The position numbers and the translations under genes are program-made. Under the pieces are notes generated by a model, which did not search any database, was not told the DNA's origin, and saw only the letters and a program-made list of their open reading frames with translations. Positions 8,520 to 15,574 of a stretch of DNA of 64,000 bases are shown here, piece by piece (position 1 is the stretch's first letter; each line of letters starts with the position of its first letter). The DNA is from Chitinophaga cymbidii (lineage in GTDB: Bacteria; Bacteroidota; Bacteroidia; Chitinophagales; Chitinophagaceae), in the NCBI RefSeq assembly GCF_007992715.1, contig NZ_BKAU01000005.1:682001-746000 (forward strand). Reading direction: 5' to 3'.

Positions 8520-8558
8520 GTCGCTGCTTTAACGGCACAAAGGTAGAGAAATAGCCGG

Positions 8559-9815
8559 TCATTTCCTGCGGAGCATCAGTACGGGTTCTTCCACCAGTTC
8601 CGCCACATCCACGGTATCCCGGCCTATCCAGGTGTCGTTGCCCACTTTCAGCGTACCCAACACGAAATACCTGCCGGGCGCAAGGCCGTATTGCGCCGCT
8701 GTTCCCTGGACGTTGGTTTTCAACTGGTAGTTGCTGCCCTCGCAGGTATCCCGTTGGAAGAGCAGTCCGCTGGTAAATATACAAATGTCAACCCCGGGAA
8801 GCCTCGCGCCTTCCGCATCGAGCGCTGTTGCAAGGATACCATTAGGAGCCTTAAGGCGGATGGTTTCGTTCAACACGGTATTGCCGATGGTGATGGTATC
8901 TTTCGCCATGAAGGGAATTTTATTCACCGTGTCTTTGATAAGCAGATAGTAGGTGCCGGGCGTGAATGCCGACCGCGAAGCCTTTCCGCTTACATCTGTT
9001 GTGAGCTGGAAATTGCTGCCATCGCAGGAATTGTCAAGATATCCGGTGTTCGTTCCCGAGAAAATGCATATTTCCGCACCGCTGACAGGATTGCCTTCCG
9101 GTGAAAGCACAGTATACTGCAAGCCATTGTTGCTGTTGGGAAGGCTGAACCGAAGCGTGTCATATTTCACCTGGCCGTTTATTTCCAGTGTATCTTTTAC
9201 GGTCAGGGTGAGGTCTTTAATCTTTGCCGTTGCGAACAGGTAGTATTTGCCCTGCGGAAGGCCGAACTGGAATGCTTGCCCGGCCGCATTGGATGTAATG
9301 GTATAGTTGCTGCCGTCGCAGGAACCACTCGTATACCCAAGGGAAGGACTGTTGAAGATGCAGATGGAAACATCTTTTATTACGCCTCCGTTGATGTCTG
9401 TCGTCATAATATGAATACCGTTTTGCCTGGAGTCCGCCAGGCGGGCAATGAGGCGCATGGTGTCCGTAGGAGCGGTTGCCGCAGAATCAGCCATATACAG
9501 AATGCCATTGACCGTTTCTTCATAAAGGAGGCGGTAGCTGGTGTTTTCCTTCAGATTACTGAACAAGAAGTAGCCTTCATCGTCGGTAGTAGTGGTGAAG
9601 AGATAGTTGAGCGTATCTGTGCTGGAAGCATATTTGATATTGATCTTCTTTTTGGCGAGCGGCGTACCGGTGGCCTGTTGCGTCAGGGTGTCCACGAGGA
9701 AGAGGCGGCCACGTATATATTCACTGCCTGTAAGGTCTCCGCCCATATCATCGTCTTTGCAGGTGGAAAACACAAGCAGGAAGATGACAGCGTATAATAT
9801 GTATAATGATTTCAT
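8559..9815 (-). CDS. Lipoprotein with three tandem Cys-paired Ig-like/carboxypeptidase-regulatory repeats
   Basis: A 418-residue lipoprotein, with a signal peptide ending STC near residue 19. After a carboxypeptidase-regulatory-like domain (about 30-125) come three repeats of about 95 residues, each starting with an ICIF strand, then C-D/E-GSNY/F, a TxxxG turn, PG-x-YYL and a DT strand. Each repeat keeps two cysteines about 15 residues apart that could form a disulfide. This resembles surface-exposed beta-sandwich stalks. The gene follows the large secreted protein by four bases and is surely co-transcribed with it. Function unknown; a surface accessory or adhesin role is conceivable. Confidence 0.7.
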   Translation of the reverse strand: MKSLYILYAVIFLLVFSTCKDDDMGGDLTGSEYIRGRLFLVDTLTQQATGTPLAKKKINIKYASSTDTLNYLFTTTTDDEGYFLFSNLKENTSYRLLYEETVNGILYMADSAATAPTDTMRLIARLADSRQNGIHIMTTDINGGVIKDVSICIFNSPSLGYTSGSCDGSNYTITSNAAGQAFQFGLPQGKYYLFATAKIKDLTLTVKDTLEINGQVKYDTLRFSLPNSNNGLQYTVLSPEGNPVSGAEICIFSGTNTGYLDNSCDGSNFQLTTDVSGKASRSAFTPGTYYLLIKDTVNKIPFMAKDTITIGNTVLNETIRLKAPNGILATALDAEGARLPGVDICIFTSGLLFQRDTCEGSNYQLKTNVQGTAAQYGLAPGRYFVLGTLKVGNDTWIGRDTVDVAELVEEPVLMLRRK

Positions 9816-9819
9816 GGTA

Positions 9820-12489
9820 TCAAAGATTGAATAGCCCGATTAGTTTAACGAATGTTGCTGGTGTGATGGAGAGGCTAAGGAAAAGGCCGTTGGACAGATA
9901 TTTCGATTCTTCTTTCGTTACCTGGTTGTTCAGTACTGTATATTTCGTATATCTGTATACGTGAATACCGGCTGAGGCTTTTACACCTGTCCATATATCC
10001 ACTGACCCGCCAAAATGAAGGTTGTATAGCGGCTTGGGAAAGCTCGCGCCCAGGAACAGGGATGTTCTGCTGGCAACTTCCCGGAAGCTTTTCATCCGGA
10101 ACACCGAACGGTCGTCCGCCAGGATGATCCTGACAGGATGGAAATGAATGCCTGTGATAAGCCTGATGTTGGCTTCGTCCCGTGTATTGGTGATCGTACC
10201 GTTCGATAGGGTAGCATCGCTTCTCTGGAACCTGTTGGGTATCCATGCTACGCCCAGGCTGGAAGTGATGAAGTGGGGTTTGGCGGATTTGTAGGAATCC
10301 GTTGTTTTTACGACCGTTTCACCGGTCTTTTTATCGGTGATTAGCGGTTCAAGACTGTTCTTCTGCGGCGTCTCGGTGGTAGCGAGCGTTTCATATTGAT
10401 TTCTGAAAGCTGGTATTGTATCCGCTTGAGCTTTGAATATGGCGGGCGGTAGTATGTATTTGGGATATCCAAAGAATGTGCCTGCTCCGTTCAGGAATTG
10501 TATGCGGGCAAGAATCGTATCTGAAACGGCCTGTGTATTTCTGTCGAAGTATTTTGCATGTATCTTCTCCATGATTCCGTTCACCTGAATTCTTAGCTGT
10601 TCTGCAGTCTTATAAAACGCCAGTTCTGCTTCCTCGAACAGGAAGAATGTTTCTGAAGTATCGTTCCTGATCTGCTGCTGCATTTCCTCCATGATATCAT
10701 TCCTTACTTCATAGCAATATGTGCGCATTACTTTCCACATGGAATCTGCAATATTTACTTTGTGTATCAGTCTTCCTCCGGTACCGGTTTCCAGGAGAAT
10801 GAGCTGGTTCCTTCCTTCATTGTGTACCCGCACACGAAATGACGGCTTGCTTTTAAGAAAAGTAGCTTCGGGTATATGAGGTGCTGCGGCCCCTACGGAG
10901 GGAGTAGCAAGGAAGCCTACCCGTATGCTGGATGGCTGAGGGGAAGGAGGACTGCTGATATTTATCATCTGCGTCCATCCCGGCACCGCACTGTTAGCGG
11001 CCGTTAATGCTGCTTCCGCAATGCTGCCGATGTTGTCAAGTTCGCTGATCACGCTGGATTTGTCGGGTATCGGGGAGCTGCTTTGCTTTACCTGGAATTG
11101 CTGGCCGGCGGCGATATTGTAAGCCATGGCCTCTGCCGTTACATCAGCGGTATAGGTGATTGTTTTGCTATGGGTGCTACCTTTCAGCTTGTTCGCCGCA
11201 TTATAGGACAACAATAGATATAGGTGGGGCTTCCTGCCGGAGACTACCCGCATCGTGCTGCTGTTGATTGTGTGCAATACTTTCTGACCTGTGGCAGCGC
11301 TTTCCTTGTTTCTCGTTTCTTGTGCGCTGTTCTGGGCAGCTTCCCCGAAAAGTTCTTCCCCTTTCCCTTGCAAGCGCAGCAGGCTATCCATCAACCTGTA
11401 ATTTATTTTCGCTTCGTTCAGTTCGTTCGAGTGGATCATCAACTGTTTGGCAGACTGAACATACGCATTGTAATCCTTCACTTTATTGGTGTCGCCTTTT
11501 AGTACCGGCAGCAATGCCTTGTCGGTAAAACCCAGTGGGTTGAGCCGAAGGTCGCCCGCCATATACCAGGTCCAGCAGAGGAGCCATTTTGTCCGCAGTA
11601 TCCTGATCAGCGTGTTGGCGTAAAATTGTTCGTTAAGCTTTCTGAAGCGGTTCAGCACGTCGTCATCACAGATAAAAGGCCCGTCTTCTTTTTTGACTTC
11701 CTTCAGCAAATCCTCGTATTTTTTAGACATGCCGCCAGCGGCGGGTAGTATGTCATCATAGAAAACCCTGGGTCTCATTCCGTCGATCAATGGGGCAATG
11801 GTATCCCTGCTGGCGGTGAAATAGGCGCGAATGAACTGCTTTTTCATGTCGGCTACCAGGATGGGAAGCCTGACATTTTCATCTACTGTGGTAATGGTGG
11901 TGTCCAGCACAGCTTTTTGATCAAAAGGCAGGGAGATGTCTTTTTTCCCAAAACGGAGGGTGAAAATAGTGCCAAAGAGCTGCTGCGTCAGAAATGCTTT
12001 TCCAAGGAGACGGTCAAAATTATGTGGACTGTTTTTCAGGGCTTCCTGGACATCTTCTTCGTCTAGGATATCCGCAAGCGCCCATAGCTGTGCTTTGAGC
12101 GTATCCAAGTCGGCCCGGCCATACAGATCGACATAAATATGTAGGGTGGACAGTTGCTTGTTATCGAGTATCTCATAAGCAGCAAGGCATTGCTCTCGCA
12201 AGTATTTAAGCAGCGCTTTGTGTGCGGTGTGCGGCGAATCTACGATAACCCGTATGTTGTAGGACCTTTTTTCCATCAGCGCAAACCCCGCAGGAGGAGG
12301 CGCTTTGATCTCTCCCTTTTCGTTGATCTGAATAAGGATCAGCGGAGTATCGTTTTTCTGCAACCAGTATTTGCGGGAAGCATCGTGGCCCCGCAATGGG
12401 TGGGCTGACTGCGCTGTTACTGTCTTCACGGACAGCCACAACAGCAGCATACATAATACCAATAGCGGTCTATAAGCTGGGATGTGCAT
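9820..12489 (-). CDS. Large secreted protein of unknown function, possible outer-membrane C-terminus
   Basis: An 889-residue protein when started at 12489, which places MHIPAYRPLLVLCMLLLWL as a signal peptide ending TAQS; an in-frame extension to 12600 adds only non-signal sequence. No family recognised. The middle is charged and helix-rich. The last 150 residues are rich in alternating strands and aromatic residues (GASFPKPLYNLHFGGSVDIW, GLFLSLSITPATFVKLIGLF), as expected of an outer-membrane strand region. It leads a two-gene unit with the triple-repeat lipoprotein four bases downstream. Some cell-surface assembly is suggested, but no homologous system comes to mind. Confidence 0.65.
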   Translation of the reverse strand: MHIPAYRPLLVLCMLLLWLSVKTVTAQSAHPLRGHDASRKYWLQKNDTPLILIQINEKGEIKAPPPAGFALMEKRSYNIRVIVDSPHTAHKALLKYLREQCLAAYEILDNKQLSTLHIYVDLYGRADLDTLKAQLWALADILDEEDVQEALKNSPHNFDRLLGKAFLTQQLFGTIFTLRFGKKDISLPFDQKAVLDTTITTVDENVRLPILVADMKKQFIRAYFTASRDTIAPLIDGMRPRVFYDDILPAAGGMSKKYEDLLKEVKKEDGPFICDDDVLNRFRKLNEQFYANTLIRILRTKWLLCWTWYMAGDLRLNPLGFTDKALLPVLKGDTNKVKDYNAYVQSAKQLMIHSNELNEAKINYRLMDSLLRLQGKGEELFGEAAQNSAQETRNKESAATGQKVLHTINSSTMRVVSGRKPHLYLLLSYNAANKLKGSTHSKTITYTADVTAEAMAYNIAAGQQFQVKQSSSPIPDKSSVISELDNIGSIAEAALTAANSAVPGWTQMINISSPPSPQPSSIRVGFLATPSVGAAAPHIPEATFLKSKPSFRVRVHNEGRNQLILLETGTGGRLIHKVNIADSMWKVMRTYCYEVRNDIMEEMQQQIRNDTSETFFLFEEAELAFYKTAEQLRIQVNGIMEKIHAKYFDRNTQAVSDTILARIQFLNGAGTFFGYPKYILPPAIFKAQADTIPAFRNQYETLATTETPQKNSLEPLITDKKTGETVVKTTDSYKSAKPHFITSSLGVAWIPNRFQRSDATLSNGTITNTRDEANIRLITGIHFHPVRIILADDRSVFRMKSFREVASRTSLFLGASFPKPLYNLHFGGSVDIWTGVKASAGIHVYRYTKYTVLNNQVTKEESKYLSNGLFLSLSITPATFVKLIGLFNL

Positions 12490-12724
12490 ATTGTTTATTT
12501 GAGGGTAGGGAAACGTCATATATTCAAGGATGCGCGTTATATGCATGAAACATCCTGCTTCTGGTTTTAGAAGATTGAGATCACGTATCCATATGTGCAA
12601 GAATTAAGTTTTGTGCGCTCTACATCGCTTTTTTAGATATAAGGAAATAAAAAACATTTATCACCATCTTTTGGGGCTGTCTTCTCTCTGCTGGAACTAG
12701 CCGGTCTTTGGAGTGACTTGCTGA

Positions 12725-13249
12725 TCACAATTCTAATAAAGATTTGCCAATTAAACAAATACATGATCCGGTTCCAACTTTTTTAAAGTGAATATTTTGT
12801 ATTTCAAATCCGCCAGTTTCCAGCTGCAGCTGAATCTGTTCCGCCATGCCTTTCATCCCGGCCACGTTCCCGCCGGGCAGCGACTGGTAGAAAACATATA
12901 ACAAGCCTCCCGGAGAAAGCAGCTTCCTTATCCGCTGCATTTCCACGCCGGGAGGCTTTTGAAAAATGTTCACGTTGAACCCGAAAATGATATCGTACCG
13001 TTGGCGGAGGAGAGGTACGTCTGCAAATCCACCGGTGAGCAGGGCCGCTTTGTTCCCGGCATTCCGGGTTGCAGCCTTCGCGATCATCGCGGCGGACTTG
13101 TCTACAGCCGTGATGGAGCCGGTAGTGAGCAGGGGCGCTATCATGGATACCGCGATGCCATGCCCGCAACCGATCTCCAGTACGTGTGCGGCGGGCGGTA
13201 TGTCCATCACGGACAATGCCCAGCTAAAACGTTCATCAGGAGCCATCAT
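12725..13249 (-). CDS. Class I SAM-dependent methyltransferase
   Basis: A 174-residue protein when started at 13249 (MMAPDERFSW). The SAM-binding motif I is VLEIGCGHGIAVSMI, followed by the acidic strand ITAVDKSAAMI and later IIFGFNVNIF and LLSPGGLLYVFYQS. A longer in-frame start at 13342 would overlap the preceding membrane gene by over 100 bases. With the shorter start the ATGATGG lies across the upstream stop, giving translational coupling. The substrate is unknown. Through the upstream promoter it may belong to the module 2 LytTR output. Confidence 0.82.
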   Translation of the reverse strand: MMAPDERFSWALSVMDIPPAAHVLEIGCGHGIAVSMIAPLLTTGSITAVDKSAAMIAKAATRNAGNKAALLTGGFADVPLLRQRYDIIFGFNVNIFQKPPGVEMQRIRKLLSPGGLLYVFYQSLPGGNVAGMKGMAEQIQLQLETGGFEIQNIHFKKVGTGSCICLIGKSLLEL

Positions 13250-13523
13250 ACTGTAAAGAAACGACTTTCTGCGGATGATAGCCGTGATGGACCGTGCTGT
13301 CGTACCGGCAACCATGCCCGTAACGGTCACGCCAGCCTGCATGGCCGAAGCGCATCAGGAATACGTTGGACATGAAGAACAGTACGATGGCCAGGATGGC
13401 CGCTATTTTTGTGAGGGTCCGCAGCACCGGGCGCTTTGAAAAGGAACCGAACACAAAACCGATAATGAATACCATACAGGCGGCAAAAAGTATCCGTATG
13501 ATAATGATGAATGCAAATCCCAT
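13236..13523 (-). CDS. Small two-helix membrane protein
   Basis: A 95-residue protein with two hydrophobic segments in its first 55 residues (FAFIIIIRILFAACMVFIIG and ILAIVLFFMSNVFLM) and a hydrophilic His/Tyr/Gly-rich tail. No family recognised. An in-frame ATG ten codons earlier (13553) is also possible, but the -7 element at 13565-13572 would leave it almost no leader, so 13523 is preferred. It overlaps the methyltransferase start by 14 bases. The tail includes HGCRYDSTVHHGYH, which could bind metal, though that is speculative. Confidence 0.6.
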   Translation of the reverse strand: MGFAFIIIIRILFAACMVFIIGFVFGSFSKRPVLRTLTKIAAILAIVLFFMSNVFLMRFGHAGWRDRYGHGCRYDSTVHHGYHPQKVVSLQYDGS

Positions 13524-13564
13524 GATCTTCAGTTTTATTGGTGAGAAAAACATCGTTGCTATCC

Positions 13565-13640
13565 CAAAACTAAAACACTGTATCGTGCGGAATTTGCCAC
13601 GTAGACAAGGCGGGGAATTGTTGCGATGAAGCGGGGAATT
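13565..13640 (-). promoter_or_regulatory. Predicted LytTR-type promoter of the membrane protein/methyltransferase pair
   Basis: TAGTTTTG (minus strand, 13565-13572) is a perfect -7 element. Exactly 28 bp upstream lies GTAGACAAG (+ strand 13601-13609), which resembles ATAGACAAC before the module 2 kinase gene. A direct repeat of GCGGGGAATT at 13610-13619 and 13631-13640 has a 21-bp period. The distal box position (13622-13630) reads TGCGATGAA and is poorly conserved. Control by the adjacent module 2 regulator is inferred. Confidence 0.45.
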
Positions 13641-14338
13641 TACGGGCGGCGGAGCAGGCGGGTCACATTATCTTTATAAAAATCACTCACGGGTATTTCC
13701 TTTTCGCCGATGCATACCAGGTCGCGTTTAACAGCCGTGATCCTGCGCACGGCCACGAGGTAGGACTTGTGTGTACGCACGAATGCGCCGGGCGGCAGCG
13801 CTTCTTCCGCCGCTTTCATCGTCATTCGTGTAAGCACCGGGTACGGCGCGGAGGAGAGGTGTATCTTGATGTAATCTTTCAATCCTTCAATATATTCAAT
13901 ATCCGATACCACGATCTTCACCAGGGTATATTCCACGTTCACGAAGAAGTACGGCTCTTCCTGCATGGCAGGCTGCTGCTTCAGGCGGAACAGCTCATAA
14001 GCTTTGTTGCAGGCTTTGAAGAACCGCTCGAAGGGGAACGGCTTTACGAGGTAGTCCAGCACGTTGAGGTTATACCCTTCGAGGGCGTATTGCTCGTATG
14101 CCGTAACGAGGATGACCATGGGAGGATGGGGCAGCGTTTGCAGGAACTGCAGGCCGTTCATGCGGGGCATCTGTATGTCCAGGAACATCAGGTCCACCTG
14201 TTCCCGTTGCAGGATGTCCGCCGCTTCCATGGCTGTTTTGCAGGTAGCCACCAGTTCCAGGAACGGCACCTGCGCAATGTTGTCGCTCAGCAGCTCGCGG
14301 ACCAGCTGTTCATCATCGATAACAATACAACGCATCAT
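13640..14338 (-). CDS. LytR/AlgR-type response regulator (module 2)
   Basis: A 232-residue regulator. The receiver domain has Asp8/Asp9, phospho-acceptor Asp54 (MFLDIQMP), and VTAYEQYALEGYN and YLVKPFPFERF at the Thr and Lys positions. The LytTR domain occupies residues 130-230 (FVRTHKSYLVAVRRITAVKR). The start overlaps the kinase stop by four bases. It is clearly paralogous to the module 1 and module 3 regulators in this window, but its LytTR recognition segment differs, in line with the different boxes near its operon. Confidence 0.93.
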   Translation of the reverse strand: MMRCIVIDDEQLVRELLSDNIAQVPFLELVATCKTAMEAADILQREQVDLMFLDIQMPRMNGLQFLQTLPHPPMVILVTAYEQYALEGYNLNVLDYLVKPFPFERFFKACNKAYELFRLKQQPAMQEEPYFFVNVEYTLVKIVVSDIEYIEGLKDYIKIHLSSAPYPVLTRMTMKAAEEALPPGAFVRTHKSYLVAVRRITAVKRDLVCIGEKEIPVSDFYKDNVTRLLRRP

Positions 14339-15339
14339 CTGGTTTTCAATGTGAGGGTGATATGAAAAAGACCGTCGCGGTCATGGATGATCAGTTTGTG
14401 CCTGTTCCTGTATAGCAGTTCCAGCCGGGCTTTCACGTTGGTCAGCCCGATGCCCGAGCTTTCATCTTTGCCGGTGGATTGCGGCTGATACCGGTTGATC
14501 ACTTCAAAGCGCAGCTCATCGCCGTCAACCGCCAACCGTATGCTGATCTCCGGTTGTGCAATATAGTCTATTCCGTGTTTAAAGGCATTTTCGATGAAAG
14601 GGATCAGGAGCATCGGCTCGATCGTATAGGGGTGATCGTTATCGCCGGCGGACAGGTCGCTGTAGATCTCCACGTCACTGCCGAAACGCAGCTTTTGCAG
14701 GGCGATGTAGCTTTCGAGGTATCCGATCTCTTTCTGTAGCGGCACTTTTTTCCCCTGGGAATCGTACAGCATGTACCGCATCAGGTCGGAAAGCATGATG
14801 AGCGCGGGTTCCAGTCGGTCGGACTTTTTCCTGGCAAGCGCCACGAGGTTCGTCAATACATTGAAAAGAAAATGAGGGTTCACCTGCGAGCGCAGGAATT
14901 TCAATTCTGTCTGCAATTGCGCGGCCTGCCGTTCTTTCTGTTCTTTTTCTGCTTTGAACTTGTTGAGCACATTCCGGTAAACGATACTGATGATGAGCGC
15001 TCCCACGGAGGGGGCGTAGATAAACCTGGCGGTGCGTTCGTTTATCCTGATGTCCGGGAACCATACCGTTGCCATCAGGGATTTCAGCCCGAAGGAGAGT
15101 GCCAGCAGCAACGGGAGCGATAGCAGGTACAGCCACCATAAACGCCGGTTATACAGCTTCGGATAGAGGTAAAAGGCATGGCCGTAAAAAATGCCCATAT
15201 GTATCAATCCAGATAAAGTGAAAAACAGTCCCGGCACAGGACCTATGCGGTAGTCGCTTTGCGGTGTTGAAATAAAATAGGGAAGCAGCAGGAGAGAGCC
15301 CCAGATCAGTACATGCAATGAAATATTGAAATATCGCAT
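14335..15339 (-). CDS. LytS-family sensor histidine kinase (module 2)
   Basis: A 334-residue kinase when started at 15339 (MRYFNISLHV). Four hydrophobic segments lie in the first 125 residues, followed by a short coiled linker. The phospho-acceptor is His156 in VNPHFLFN. The ATPase is complete, with PFIENAFKHG and SGIGLTNVKARLELLY. A 34-codon upstream extension is open but lacks membrane-protein character. The ATG is directly preceded by GGAGG, and a -7-like element (TAAATTGG, 15343-15350) lies three bases away, so the leader must be very short. The kinase is divergent from a MacB/FtsX-type permease. Confidence 0.9.
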   Translation of the reverse strand: MRYFNISLHVLIWGSLLLLPYFISTPQSDYRIGPVPGLFFTLSGLIHMGIFYGHAFYLYPKLYNRRLWWLYLLSLPLLLALSFGLKSLMATVWFPDIRINERTARFIYAPSVGALIISIVYRNVLNKFKAEKEQKERQAAQLQTELKFLRSQVNPHFLFNVLTNLVALARKKSDRLEPALIMLSDLMRYMLYDSQGKKVPLQKEIGYLESYIALQKLRFGSDVEIYSDLSAGDNDHPYTIEPMLLIPFIENAFKHGIDYIAQPEISIRLAVDGDELRFEVINRYQPQSTGKDESSGIGLTNVKARLELLYRNRHKLIIHDRDGLFHITLTLKTR

Positions 15340-15342
15340 CCT

Positions 15343-15408
15343 CCAATTTAGCAACTTGCGGCCATAAGACCGCAAAGAATAGACAACAGCGGCAAATGTG
15401 CAGACATC
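15343..15408 (-). promoter_or_regulatory. Predicted promoter/operator of LytS/LytTR module 2
   Basis: TAAATTGG (minus strand, 15343-15350) matches TAnnTTTG at five of six fixed positions. A 28-bp gap leads to ATAGACAAC (+ strand 15379-15387) and, 21 bp further, GCAGACATC (15400-15408), which agree at six of nine positions. The spacing equals that at modules 1 and 3. The boxes themselves are weak, so this assignment rests mainly on geometry. Confidence 0.4.
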
Positions 15409-15574
15409 CCGCGATGGACGTTTCCCATTAATGGACGGCACCCGTCCGGAAATGAACAGGGCTATTTAATATGTTATATTTGATAATATATAAATGTTCA
15501 ATTCTGATCCATCTGTACACAAAGAGAAATATGGCAGTTTTATTGCACAAAGACCGGAGTGAAACAAATGCATC

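Noticed and set aside
7269..8546. Long open frame (425 codons) opposite the helicase gene
   Set aside because: The helicase on the minus strand has all conserved motifs; the antisense frame is His/Phe/Val-rich with no domain and results from codon bias in GC-rich DNA.
13610..13640. GCGGGGAATT repeat as the main module 2 box
   Set aside because: It has the right 21-bp period but sits 37 bp from the -7 element instead of 28 and has no counterpart before the module 2 kinase gene; TAGACAA fits better, so it is reported only as an alternative.
15357..15376. TTGCGG/CCGCAA palindrome before the module 2 kinase gene as operator
   Set aside because: Perfect arms, but no second copy and it lies between the predicted boxes and the -7 element; may be chance.
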